A stretch of DNA of 64,000 bases from Palsa-504 sp963790065. Lineage in GTDB: Bacteria; Actinomycetota; Actinomycetes; Streptosporangiales; Streptosporangiaceae. This document shows, piece after piece, positions 22,213-30,364 of the stretch. Position 1 is the stretch's first letter. The number at the start of each line of letters is the position of its first letter. The notes under the pieces are model-generated. The model made no database searches, was not told the DNA's origin, and saw only the letters and a program-made list of their open reading frames with translations. A program made the position numbers and the translations under genes. The DNA is taken from positions 215,486 to 279,485 of the forward strand of contig CAWBNK010000020.1 in NCBI GenBank assembly GCA_963790065.1. Reading direction: 5' to 3'.

Positions 22213-22700
22213 CAGACATTCTCGATTTTCTCGACCCTGAGGATTTATTCCCCCCGGTAGCAGGCGGGATGGTCGATACCAAACGCAAGCAGATGGCGGC
22301 CGAGACCAGCCAGCTCCAGGAATTCAACGAGGCTGAGCCCGCACCTATCAAGCCGAAGCTGGACGTCGCTGTCCAGGACCACGCCGCAGAGCTGGCCCGT
22401 GCGCGGACATTCAGCGTCAGCACTACCGGCGCCAATCCCATCGTGGAGCTTCTCGGCCGGGATGACAACCGCCGTAACGCGGTTGTCATGACGCTGGACG
22501 AGCCGGTCGTTATCAGTTTCGCGCAGACTTCGGCTGAAGACCCGCGCAACGCGGTCAACACGGCCGGGCTGTCAGCCAATGGCTTCGTGTTACCGGTTAA
22601 CGTCCCTGTCTCGCTGAATACCAAAAGCGTCATCTACTGCACCGCGACCTCATCGACCGCGACCCGCGTATCGGTAGCAGCATTCTCCTATGAGGATTAA
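22209..22700 (+). CDS. Beta-rich minor capsid or vertex candidate, 163 aa
   Basis: Helical N-terminus (MTDILDFLDPEDLFPPVAGG and KRKQMAAETSQLQEF) followed by about 95 residues of beta-sandwich-like sequence (ARTFSVSTTGANPIVELLG, RNAVVMTLDEPVVISF, LPVNVPVSLNTKSVIYCTA). A helical foot plus a beta barrel would suit a penton/vertex protein. Two TTA codons noted (EDLF and VLPV). Confidence 0.55.
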   Translation: MTDILDFLDPEDLFPPVAGGMVDTKRKQMAAETSQLQEFNEAEPAPIKPKLDVAVQDHAAELARARTFSVSTTGANPIVELLGRDDNRRNAVVMTLDEPVVISFAQTSAEDPRNAVNTAGLSANGFVLPVNVPVSLNTKSVIYCTATSSTATRVSVAAFSYED

Positions 22701-22706
22701 TCTACG

Positions 22707-23048
22707 ATGCGCACATTACCGTTAGTTGCCAAAGCGTATACGACGTTAGACGGGAACGGGAACGGGACCGCTTACATCGGCCCGTACTCATTCCGTGAGC
22801 AGTGGAGCGGCCTTACCGCTTCCGTAAGGTGCTCTACTAACGTCAAAGAGGCTATCTGCTCGGTCTATTCCGGTGCGGGACCTACGCCGGGGTATTTCAC
22901 CGACGCGACGACGTGGGGATCGACCGGGGATAGCACCCAGAACCTGTCGACCTGCCAGATGGGCGGGAATGTCTTCGCGGTATGGACCGGCGGCGATGCC
23001 GGCGCCCAGGCCGTACTGACTATCACCGGCACTAAAATGGTGGCGTAA
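22707..23048 (+). CDS. Beta-sandwich structural protein, 113 aa
   Basis: Compact, Gly/Thr/Ser-rich, all-beta in appearance (GTAYIGPYSFREQWSGLTAS, QNLSTCQMGGNVFAVWTGG, AVLTITGTKMV) with three Cys. The first sixteen codons contain three TTA codons, one of the clearest marks of foreign codon use in the window. A vertex or surface-decoration role is likely from context only. Confidence 0.55.
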   Translation: MRTLPLVAKAYTTLDGNGNGTAYIGPYSFREQWSGLTASVRCSTNVKEAICSVYSGAGPTPGYFTDATTWGSTGDSTQNLSTCQMGGNVFAVWTGGDAGAQAVLTITGTKMVA

Positions 23049-23053
23049 ATAAG

Positions 23054-23446
23054 ATGGCAGGATTCGCGCATGATATCGCCGGCGGCAGCGGCGACCTGAT
23101 TATCACCGCATTGCAGTCGCCTAACTTCTCGATCACCGATCAGACCGGCTGGGCGATCATGAAGAACGGCGATGCGTATTTTTATAATGTCACCGCGGAA
23201 GGCGCGGTCACCGCTAATTCGGTGATCGTAGAAGGAGCTACCGGGAATATCCTCATCTACTCGGGCAGCCCGGCAAACGGGAACCTGATCGGATCGTGGG
23301 CCGGGGCATCTGGTGAAGACACATATGGCAATTCTTATCCCGAAGGTCTTAACGTCACCAAAGGCACTATCAGCGGCACAGTATTCAGCGGCACCGATTT
23401 CGTGATCAACTCTGACGGCATGTTCTTCTATTCAGCGGCGGTTTAG
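23054..23446 (+). CDS. Fibre-like surface protein, 130 aa
   Basis: Contains SPNFSITDQTGWAIMKNGDA followed by AYFYNVTAEGAVTANSVIV, a beta-repeat pattern seen in phage fibre and minor tail proteins that contact the host, and a Gly/Ser-rich second half. No membrane segment. Candidate host-recognition or spike-base protein; in a tailless virus it would sit at a vertex. Confidence 0.55.
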   Translation: MAGFAHDIAGGSGDLIITALQSPNFSITDQTGWAIMKNGDAYFYNVTAEGAVTANSVIVEGATGNILIYSGSPANGNLIGSWAGASGEDTYGNSYPEGLNVTKGTISGTVFSGTDFVINSDGMFFYSAAV

Positions 23447-23451
23447 GTATT

Positions 23452-23919
23452 ATGGCAGCGACACAGCATTACTTCCCTGAGTTTGAAATCCAGATGGGAA
23501 CGAAACTAGTCGATCTAGCAACCGACACGCTTGAAGTCGGGCTGATCGCCTCCGGTACTTTCACCTGGGGATCTACTCCCGAGGGTTACTTATATGTATC
23601 GTCCTTCCTTGGCGGCGACGGCACTCACGGTGCGCTGACTGAGGTATCAGGCGGCGGCTATTCCAGGTACAGCTTAGTAAGCCCTACGTTCTCAGCCTCG
23701 GGCGAGGTCATCACCCTCACCTGTTCCACTAACCCGTCCTGGAGTAGCGCATCGTTTTCTACTGTGTACGGATTCCTGTACGACGCCAGCGTGGGTGGTA
23801 GCGATTCCGCCCACCCGATCATCCTTTACTGGGACTGGGGTGGCACGCAGACTGTTTCGAGCGCGACCCTGACTATCGACATCAACGCCTCAGGACTCGT
23901 TACCTGGACCGCTAGCTAA
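23452..23919 (+). CDS. Beta-rich surface protein, 155 aa
   Basis: Starts MAATQHYFPEFEIQMGTKLV and is Gly/Ser/Thr/Tyr-rich throughout, with alternating hydrophobic strands (VITLTCSTNPSWSSASFSTV; ATLTIDINASGLVTWTA). Resembles small phage tail-associated beta proteins that often stand next to fibre genes. One TTA codon in YSLVS. Confidence 0.55.
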   Translation: MAATQHYFPEFEIQMGTKLVDLATDTLEVGLIASGTFTWGSTPEGYLYVSSFLGGDGTHGALTEVSGGGYSRYSLVSPTFSASGEVITLTCSTNPSWSSASFSTVYGFLYDASVGGSDSAHPIILYWDWGGTQTVSSATLTIDINASGLVTWTAS

Positions 23920-23932
23920 AAGGAGATAGCTC

Positions 23933-25513
23933 GTGGCTATCGCCTTAGTCCAGTCTGCCAGTAATACAGCTACGACTGGCTCGTCTGTAACCGTTACGCT
24001 TGGCTCAGCCACAACATTAGGCCATTGCCTAGTCGTCTGTGTCGGTACTGCTAGCTCGTCATCAGTAACCGTATCGGGTATTAAAATCGGCGGCAGTGCT
24101 GATAATTTCGCGCTGGCTAAAGCTCTTACCGACACGCCTACCCGAGATACAGACGCAGAAGTATGGACCGACCAGGATATCGGTGAGTCTTCTACCTCCG
24201 TAGTCGTAACTTTATCTGGTTCTATTTCCAATGGCGTAGTTGTCTACGTGATGGAATTCTCCGGGGTTCTTTCCAGCCTCGCAGTAGACAAGACTAATGC
24301 CGGGAACGCTACTACTACATTCAGCTCTGGTTCATCTGGCACGCTGTCTAGCTCTAATGAAGTAGTGATAGGCGCTGTTATCGCCTATAAATCCAGCGGT
24401 ACACCTACAATCGGCGGGCCATCATCACCGTGGACTAACCTGACTCAGATCAACGCGAGCGGTCTTTCTACGCTTTCGCTTGTCGCTTCTTACGAGGTAG
24501 TATCCGCTACTACTGCACAGACATACAGCGGTACCTCTACCGGGGCCAATCAGAGTACAGCGATCATCGTCACGCTTGAAGGCCTGTCCAACGTAACCCT
24601 CTCCCCGGCTGCTGCTACGGTCGCTATTGCCACTCCGCAGCCGGCGGTCAGCACCAGTATCCCGGTTTCTGTGGCTACGGTAACGATCGCCACGCCGCAG
24701 CCGTCAGTGCTGGTGGGGAAGGTACTCTCCCCGTCTGTTGCGACAATCAGTATCGCTGTGCCGCAACCGACGCTGACCTACAGCGCTACTCTCAGGCCGT
24801 CTGCTGCAACAGTAACCATCGCCACGCCGCAGCCTACGATCAAGACGGCAATTCCTGCTGGCCTGTCAACGGTGGCTATAGCAGCGCCGCAGCCGTCTAT
24901 CACCTTCGCTAAGGTTCTCTCCCCGTCAGCGGCTACGGTAACGATCGCGACGCCGCAGCCGACGGTAAACATAGTCACGCCTGAGCTGCTTATCTCGATT
25001 GCCCCTATTGCCGGAACAGACCCGGTAAGCGGTGCCTCATATCAAGCTGGCCTTACTGTTGGTGCCGATACCGGCACGCAAGTATTAATAGCTGTCGAAA
25101 CAGATAACACCGGAATCCTGGAGTTTGTCCTTAACAACAATGACTTCCTGAATGCCGAGGTTAACTCTGCGATCCTAGGCTCACCTGAGTATGCGAGCAT
25201 GGGAATTTACGGCCCGGCATTAACTGAGTCCGGCCACGGTGATTACGTCGGGCAGGTCTTCAATTCGGCGAATATCTCCGGCACCAGCTTCGGCAATTTT
25301 GCCATCTTCTATGTTGACACCTCGGGTGGCTATCATGAGGTGCTGGTGGTCGACGGTAATGAGAGCGTGCAGGTCAATACGATACTGACGATATCTCCGA
25401 CTTCCGGTATCACCCCCGTATCTGGTGTGGGGAACCTTGCTGTTACTTCTAGCGGGGAGCTGGTTTACGTAGCTCCCGGCGGCACCGAAACGGTTCTCGC
25501 ACCTGGCCCCTGA
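23933..25513 (+). CDS. Long spike protein with six 21-residue repeats, 526 aa
   Basis: GTG start preceded by AAGGAG. Residues about 1-220 are an all-beta, Ser/Thr-rich head with VVYVMEFSGV. Residues about 223-349 are six tandem repeats of about 21 residues built around (S/A)ATVTIATPQP. The C-terminal part (about 350-526) is a separate domain containing ISGTSFGNFAIFYVDTSGGY, a motif found in phage receptor-binding proteins. The repeats would form a stiff shaft between base and tip. Likely the receptor-binding spike. Confidence 0.65.
   Translation: MAIALVQSASNTATTGSSVTVTLGSATTLGHCLVVCVGTASSSSVTVSGIKIGGSADNFALAKALTDTPTRDTDAEVWTDQDIGESSTSVVVTLSGSISNGVVVYVMEFSGVLSSLAVDKTNAGNATTTFSSGSSGTLSSSNEVVIGAVIAYKSSGTPTIGGPSSPWTNLTQINASGLSTLSLVASYEVVSATTAQTYSGTSTGANQSTAIIVTLEGLSNVTLSPAAATVAIATPQPAVSTSIPVSVATVTIATPQPSVLVGKVLSPSVATISIAVPQPTLTYSATLRPSAATVTIATPQPTIKTAIPAGLSTVAIAAPQPSITFAKVLSPSAATVTIATPQPTVNIVTPELLISIAPIAGTDPVSGASYQAGLTVGADTGTQVLIAVETDNTGILEFVLNNNDFLNAEVNSAILGSPEYASMGIYGPALTESGHGDYVGQVFNSANISGTSFGNFAIFYVDTSGGYHEVLVVDGNESVQVNTILTISPTSGITPVSGVGNLAVTSSGELVYVAPGGTETVLAPGP
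24599..24979 (+). repeat. Six in-frame tandem repeats of about 63 bases in the spike gene
   Basis: Units of 21, 21, 22, 21, 21 and 21 codons, each containing a version of GCCACGCCGCAGCCG (encoding ATPQP) after an ATVTI-like strand. Units differ enough at the DNA level to show they are not a recent expansion. Odd and even units resemble one another more closely, which hints at doubling of a two-unit block. Confidence 0.8.
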
Positions 25514-25522
25514 TAGTTCGTA

Positions 25523-25595
25523 GCCCTCGTATTCCAATGGCAGAGAAGACAGTCTTAAAAACTGTACAGTGAGGGTTCGACCCCCTCCGGGGGTA
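25523..25595 (+). tRNA. tRNA with UAA anticodon (reads UUA), short variable loop
   Basis: 73-base cloverleaf: acceptor GCCCTCG/CGGGGGT (a G.U at the end and one U.G inside), D-arm TTCC...AGAA with a C.A mismatch, anticodon stem ACAGT/ACTGT, loop CTTAAAA (U33 present, anticodon TAA), five-base variable loop, T-arm GAGGG-TTCGACC-CCCTC, discriminator A, no encoded CCA. UUA is a Leu codon, but bacterial tRNA-Leu normally has a long variable arm, lacking here. A73 fits leucine identity. Lies right after the spike gene and before a strong terminator. Confidence 0.75.
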
Positions 25596-25632
25596 CTAGG
25601 CTGTACTGCTGTCAGATCAACGCTGAGACGAC

Positions 25633-25669
25633 AGAGCCCCGGTAGGCATAACCCTACCGGGGCTCTTTT
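25633..25669. terminator. Strong intrinsic terminator between tRNA and integrase
   Basis: AGAGCCCCGGTAGG (25633-25646) pairs perfectly with CCTACCGGGGCTCT (25653-25666), with TTTT overlapping and following the stem. It ends the rightward structural/tRNA transcript and, read the other way, lies just past the integrase stop, so it probably works in both directions. Confidence 0.85.
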
Positions 25670-25686
25670 GCGTGGCTTAGATTGTC

Positions 25687-27066
25687 TTACAGCGTCACCA
25701 CCGGATGCCGTATACCATCTATCACATCCCACTTGAACGTGATATGCAACCCTTCAAGCATCTCATGCCTGCCGGCTAGATCGGCAGTCACCCACTTGTC
25801 GGCGTAGGTAAGGACGTTGCCGCTATCGTCACGCACTGGCTCGGTAGTCCAGTCGTCGGATACATCCTCCATTCCCTCATAGCGCTCTTTCTCGTCCCAT
25901 AGCGCTTGGAGTTTTTCCATGTACTCAGCCCGGCTAAGACCTTCGGGTGAAAGCTGGGTAATCCTGAAGTCAACATCTGCTATTTCCGCTGCGTGATTGC
26001 GACCAGGAACATATATCCGCTTCGTGATCGGTAGATGATTCTCGCTCATCATCTCGTCAACTATCTCGTCTACGACCTCCACTTTGACCATAACCCCGCA
26101 ACCTTTACGCTGCGCGCCCCTCCCGGCGCAGCGATAGAAGTAAGCCTTTGCCCGCGTGCCATCTTTCCTGATAGGCCCATCCTTTGCAGACATCCGATAC
26201 ATCGGTGAGTCGACACCGCAGTTAAGGCATTTGAGACCGGCGCATAGTGCCCTGTTCTCGGGCAGTATCGGCCCGCGCTTCGGACGGCTCTTGAGTTTGT
26301 CATTGGCGCTCTTGAACGTCCCGGCATCAATGATTGCCTCACAGGTACCGATTACCCGTCCGTCGCGGCTACAGCGGTAACCCATATAAGTCCGGTTGTT
26401 GATGATGTGCTTAAGGGACGTGTTAGACCACGCTCGCCCTTGGTCCGTCTTGATTCCCTCGGAATCAAGCCATTTGGCGATAGTAACCAGGGAGTCGCCA
26501 GCAATGCAGCGCTTGAAGATCTCAGGTATGTACTTGACTCCCTTGGGAGTAGGGACTAGGTAACGGTGGTATTTAACGCCTTCACTTGAGTAGCCAAACG
26601 GGGGTCGGCCGATGATCCCGTTGTCTGCCCTAATCTGCACTTGCTTCGCTTTGACGCGATCACTTTTAATCCTTGACTCTTCGTGCGCTATGTTTTCCTC
26701 GACCGTCAGGCTGACCTTGCCGCCCAGTGTGGCAAGATCGTTAAGGTGGGTCTGGGTAACGAATTCAACCCGGCCGCCGGCCTCAACAACCTCCCTGATC
26801 ATCTTCATTGCCTGCTCTTTGCGGTCAATCCGGTCGAGCTTCCAGACCACCAGAACCGTAAAGAGCCCATCGGTGAGGTCTTTAATTACCTGTGCCCATG
26901 CCTCATCAAACTTACGGTTGCCCTTGAACGCCGAGCCACCGTGAACGGTGTAGGTTTTCTTCACGTCATAGGCGTGCGCCTCTTCCCACCGCTCAAGGTC
27001 GGGCACCTGGGAGCCCTCGTCCTGCTTCTTGGTACTGACCCGTAGCCACCGTGCGGACCTTTCCAT
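25687..27066 (-). CDS. int: Large serine integrase of the provirus
   Basis: 459 residues. The resolvase catalytic domain starts at once: nucleophile Ser11 in WLRVSTKKQ, then VVWKLDRIDR with the active-site Arg region. A recombinase domain (GRPPFGYSSEGVKYHRY... TSLKHIINNRTYMGYR) and a zinc-ribbon domain (CLNCG ... YRCAG ... CGV) follow. Unlike tyrosine integrases it needs only short attP/attB sites with a two-base core, matching the junctions found. Start codon lies about 67 bases inside attR. Excision normally needs a directionality factor; one of the small leftward proteins could serve, but none is recognisable. Confidence 0.95.
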   Translation of the reverse strand: MERSARWLRVSTKKQDEGSQVPDLERWEEAHAYDVKKTYTVHGGSAFKGNRKFDEAWAQVIKDLTDGLFTVLVVWKLDRIDRKEQAMKMIREVVEAGGRVEFVTQTHLNDLATLGGKVSLTVEENIAHEESRIKSDRVKAKQVQIRADNGIIGRPPFGYSSEGVKYHRYLVPTPKGVKYIPEIFKRCIAGDSLVTIAKWLDSEGIKTDQGRAWSNTSLKHIINNRTYMGYRCSRDGRVIGTCEAIIDAGTFKSANDKLKSRPKRGPILPENRALCAGLKCLNCGVDSPMYRMSAKDGPIRKDGTRAKAYFYRCAGRGAQRKGCGVMVKVEVVDEIVDEMMSENHLPITKRIYVPGRNHAAEIADVDFRITQLSPEGLSRAEYMEKLQALWDEKERYEGMEDVSDDWTTEPVRDDSGNVLTYADKWVTADLAGRHEMLEGLHITFKWDVIDGIRHPVVTL

Positions 27067-27092
27067 CTTCCCGACCTCTCTGAGCTGCTGTT

Positions 27093-28508
27093 TTACCTTA
27101 CAACAGCAACCTTAGCACATGTTCGACTGCCCTTGCCGAGCCGCATGAAGGCCACCGCGGCGTTGCCGCGGCCCAGCCGCTGCTTGACCGGCGGCGGCAC
27201 GGACCGGTAGGCGAGTACCAGCCCGGTCCCGGTGCTCTCGCAGGCGTCGGACAGCCGGTCGAGCAGATCACCGCGCAGCCGGTCCGCGCCCAGCACGAAC
27301 AGCGTGTGCTGCCACGGCGGCCCGGGCCGCGCCGCCCGCAGCGCGTGGGTCATGGTGACGGCCAGGTAGGCGCCGAGCACCTTGCCCTCGACCGCGCTCG
27401 CGCTCTGGCCCACGGCCACCACGCGCAGCGGGCTGCGCGGCAGCGGGACCAGCGCGGTCCCGGTCGCGGCCAGCTTGCGCAGCTGGGACTCGAGCACCCA
27501 GGCTCGTTCGATCACGATGCGGTCGGTGGCGCCGCGGCCGAACAGCACGGCCAGCCGGTCCACCTGGTCGGTGCTGATCAGCCCGGTGGCCACGTCCTGG
27601 CGCGGGTCGCCGACCTGGGCCAGGATGCGCAGCGCGGCGGCCACGCCGGCCACCGTGGCCGTGCCGCCCAGCGCGTCGATGACCCGCTCGAGGATGGCGT
27701 TGTCGAACGACAGATCCCGGGTGGAGCCCTGGTCCTCGGTCACGCTGACGACCAGCGACAGCACGTCGGCCAGCCCGGCGGCGGACAGGCCGGTGCCCAG
27801 GTCGAGCCGGGGCAGGTCCTCGGGCAGCACCCAGACCAGCGGCTCGAGGCCGGTGGTACGCGCGAAGCCGAGCAGGTCCAGGGCCACCGAGCCCTCGGAC
27901 AGGTCGAGCACCGTCACCTCGCCGCCGGCGGCCAGCCGGTGCGCCGCGGCCGTGGTGAGCATGGCGGACCAGCCGGACAAGGTACCGCCCGCCACGTCGA
28001 CCCGGTGGATGCCGCCGGGCAGGCTCACCGCGTACCAGCGCTTCTGGTGCTCGTAGGCGATGCGCTGCGCCTGCCACTCGCGGACCCGGCTGGCGTGCAC
28101 CGCCTGCCAGGCGAACAGCTGGCTCTCCTGAGCCTCCCGCAGCCGCCCGACCCGGCCCCGCTCGTCGGTCAGCCGGGTCCGCAGCGCCCGCGCGCCCTGG
28201 CCCAGCGCGTAGCCGCTGACCGCCGCGACCAGCACGCCGACGATCACGCCGAACCCGGCCAGCAGGCTGTCGATCAACCCGGCCAGCCCGAGGACCACGG
28301 CCAGCACGGCCACGGCCAGGCCGGTCACGAACGCGGCCCGCAACGGCCGGTTGAGCCGCCGCTCCTCGCGCCGCTGGGCCGTGGCCCAGTCCGGGCTGAC
28401 CCGCTCCTGCTCGGGCGGCGTCGGCCGCCGCGGCAGCGGGCCCGGTTCTGGGTACGGAGTTGCGTACTGGTAGCCGAGGCACAGGCGGCCGGCCCGGGCG
28501 GCGGTCAC
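27093..28508 (-). pseudogene. 5' fragment of the split host gene (two-TM ATPase-like)
   Basis: Codons 1-458 (28508-27135) are host sequence. The last 13 residues (KGSRTCAKVAVVR) are read from the provirus. The protein starts with a Pro-rich tail, has two transmembrane segments (about residues 53-105), then a domain with LPGGIHRVDVAGGTLSGWSA, which sits where a P-loop would be but lacks GKS/T. It overlaps the preceding gene by four bases. Rejoined to 10192-9383 it gives 727 residues. From memory it resembles genes of a conserved Streptomyces cluster near pst (SCO4126-4131 region). Confidence 0.8.
27122..27140 (+). other. attR of the provirus
   Basis: Virus side TTCGACTGCCC, core TT at 27133-27134, host side GCCGAG. 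Together with attL this rebuilds an attB of CTCGGCG-TT-GCCGAGCCG inside the host gene and a symmetric attP. The virus arm lies just upstream of the integrase start. Confidence 0.75.
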
Positions 28509-30364
28509 CAGGACCCGCCCCGCGCCCGCGGCCCGGGGATCCGGGTGCGGACCAGGCGGGCCCGCGGGACGACCCGGCGCGGCTGCTTGACCGCGAGCAG
28601 GAACTCACCATCGCCGAGGGTGTCCGGGCCGACTGCCTGGTCCGGGCCGGAAGCGGGGCCGACCGGAAGCGGCTCGCCGACGTCTGCCGCCGCGGCCGCG
28701 GCGAGCTGGCGGGTCGCGGCGGCGTCGGCCATCCGGTGCATGACCACCACGTTGGTCAGCTCGGCCAGCTGAGCCGCGGCGGGCCCGGAGGTGGTGGCGG
28801 CTAGCACCGGCAGCCCGGTGCCCCGGCCCTGGGCGATCAGGTCGGCGACCGAGTCCCGCGGCATCAGGCCGCATTCGGTCAGCCACACGATGCCGTCGCC
28901 GTCGACGCCGATGCGGTGCAGGGCCGCGCCCGCCGCCAGCAGATCCTGGCCGACCAGCCGGGTGAGCATGGCCGAGCTGGCCGCGTCCGCGGCGTCAGGG
29001 GCAGCGCCCGCAGTGCCGAGCCGGAACAGGACCACGCCGCGCTGGGTGACGGCCCGCCGCAGGTCGATCTCGGCCGAATCTGGGCCGGTCGGGCCTGGGC
29101 CGGTCGAATTTGGGGCCGCCGGGCGCAGCCAGCGGCCGAAGGTGGACCCGCGCAGCTCGCGCAGTTGCCGGGCGAGCTGGGCCGTGGTGGCGGGCTCGGC
29201 GTGCAGCAGGGTGACCGAGACCCGGGTGCGTTCGGCCAGCGCCTCGCGGCGCGGGTGGCCGACCGGCACATGCTCCATGCGCGCCTTCATCGCGGTCGGG
29301 TTGAGCAGGTGGATGACCTCGTCCAGCACCGGGACCCGCGGGTCGCCCGGCGCCGCGTCGATCAGCTCGAACACGTCCTGCAGGTAGGCCAGGCAGCTGC
29401 GGCGGTACTGGCTGCCCGGCCCGTCCCAGCTGACCATGCCCATGACCAGCGCGGCCCGCCGGGCCGGATCGCCCTGCCGGAACGGCTCGTAGCAGGCGGG
29501 CGGGATCCCGGCCGGGGCGGTCCGGCCCGGGGCGGTCCGGCCCGGGCCAGGGCCGAATACCTGCAGCGGCGCACCGGCCGCGGCGCAGATGGCCGCGAGC
29601 CGGGCGGGCAGGTGTTCCTCGGCGGTCAGGTCCACCGCTAGCACCGGCTTGCGCCGCCTGATAGCCGCGTGGACCAGCTGGAAGCCGGCGGTCAGTACGT
29701 CGGGCCCGGCCGAGCCGCACACCGCTACCCCGCCCGCCGTCTCGGGCCAGGACACCGCGACCCGGGCGCCGGATCCCTCGGCGATGCCGAGGCAGCCGCC
29801 GTCCCTGGTCACCACGCCGCCGGCCCGGATGGCCCGCTTGACCGCGGCGCGCCGGGCCGCCGCCAGCAGGCCGGGCCGGGCCGGCGTCAGGTTCCGCGCG
29901 TCGGTATGCAGCCAGCTCAGCCAGCCGATGATGGCCGCCTCGGCGGTCCCGGTCAGGATGGCCAGCGGCAGCTGCCGCGGCAGCCAGCCGCCGATCCCGG
30001 TGAACGCCGCGGTGAAGTGCAGCACGTGGGCGGCCTGGTGCCCGCTGGCCCCGAAGTAACTAAGCACCCGGGCCGGGCCGTCGGCCAACCCGGCCGCGGC
30101 TGCCCGCGGGCCTACCGCCGCGGTCCAGGCCAGCCCGATGACGGCCGGGGCCGCCAGCCACGACAGGCGCCACCGGGTCACCCTGGTGACGAGCACGAAC
30201 GCCACGGCTACGACGAGCGTCAGCTGAGCGAACAGCACGTGCGCCACGACCAGGAGCACCAGGCACGCAGCCAGGAACTCGCCACGGCGCGGAAGGCCCC
30301 TGGGGACGATGTATCGGGCCTGCCGTGGCATCTGGTCCGCCCCTGTCGCGACCCTGGCCGGCAT
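28505..30364 (-). CDS. VirD4/TraG-like membrane protein with degenerate P-loop
   Basis: About 619 residues. N-terminal transmembrane segments (FLAACLVLLVVAHVLFAQLT and following; a further pair near residue 130) precede a coupling-protein-like cytoplasmic domain: VAVCGSAGPDVLTAGFQLVH where the P-loop should be, then CYEPFRQGDPARRAALVMGM and QYRRSCLAYLQDVFELIDA, typical of VirD4/TraG ATPases around their second conserved block. The Lys-Ser/Thr of the P-loop is missing, so ATP hydrolysis is doubtful. An alternative start is ATG 30331. Ends GTGA-overlapped with the split gene. Confidence 0.65.
   Translation of the reverse strand: MPARVATGADQMPRQARYIVPRGLPRRGEFLAACLVLLVVAHVLFAQLTLVVAVAFVLVTRVTRWRLSWLAAPAVIGLAWTAAVGPRAAAAGLADGPARVLSYFGASGHQAAHVLHFTAAFTGIGGWLPRQLPLAILTGTAEAAIIGWLSWLHTDARNLTPARPGLLAAARRAAVKRAIRAGGVVTRDGGCLGIAEGSGARVAVSWPETAGGVAVCGSAGPDVLTAGFQLVHAAIRRRKPVLAVDLTAEEHLPARLAAICAAAGAPLQVFGPGPGRTAPGRTAPAGIPPACYEPFRQGDPARRAALVMGMVSWDGPGSQYRRSCLAYLQDVFELIDAAPGDPRVPVLDEVIHLLNPTAMKARMEHVPVGHPRREALAERTRVSVTLLHAEPATTAQLARQLRELRGSTFGRWLRPAAPNSTGPGPTGPDSAEIDLRRAVTQRGVVLFRLGTAGAAPDAADAASSAMLTRLVGQDLLAAGAALHRIGVDGDGIVWLTECGLMPRDSVADLIAQGRGTGLPVLAATTSGPAAAQLAELTNVVVMHRMADAAATRQLAAAAAADVGEPLPVGPASGPDQAVGPDTLGDGEFLLAVKQPRRVVPRARLVRTRIPGPRARGGSW

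Larger units (their letters stand above)
10191..27134. mobile_element. Integrated tailless (double-jelly-roll lineage) provirus
   Basis: About 16.94 kb between two TT cores. Content from left to right: leftward mini-genes, GntR-type regulator, gene-poor repeat region, tRNA-like gene, nuclease and lysin genes, packaging ATPase, candidate double-jelly-roll capsid protein, many membrane proteins, beta-rich vertex/spike candidates, a UAA-anticodon tRNA, and a leftward serine integrase. Base composition is more AT-rich and codon use differs from the host (TTA codons present). Terminase, portal, protease, tape-measure and tail genes of tailed phages are not seen. The size matches tectivirus-like genomes. 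Boundaries rest on in-frame repair of the host gene and symmetric attP arms. Confidence 0.85.

Noticed and set aside
25523..25595. Ochre suppressor tRNA
   Set aside because: A TAA anticodon pairs with codon UUA, not with the stop codon UAA.
10191..27134. Ordinary tailed (Caudoviricetes) prophage
   Set aside because: No terminase, portal, capsid protease, tape measure or tail tube could be recognised, and total length is too short. Fibre-like proteins alone do not imply a tail.
10191..27134. Integrative conjugative element of the pSAM2 type
   Set aside because: No TraB/FtsK-type transfer protein of the usual size, no relaxase and no tyrosine integrase. The only ATPase is a short A32-like one beside a capsid candidate.
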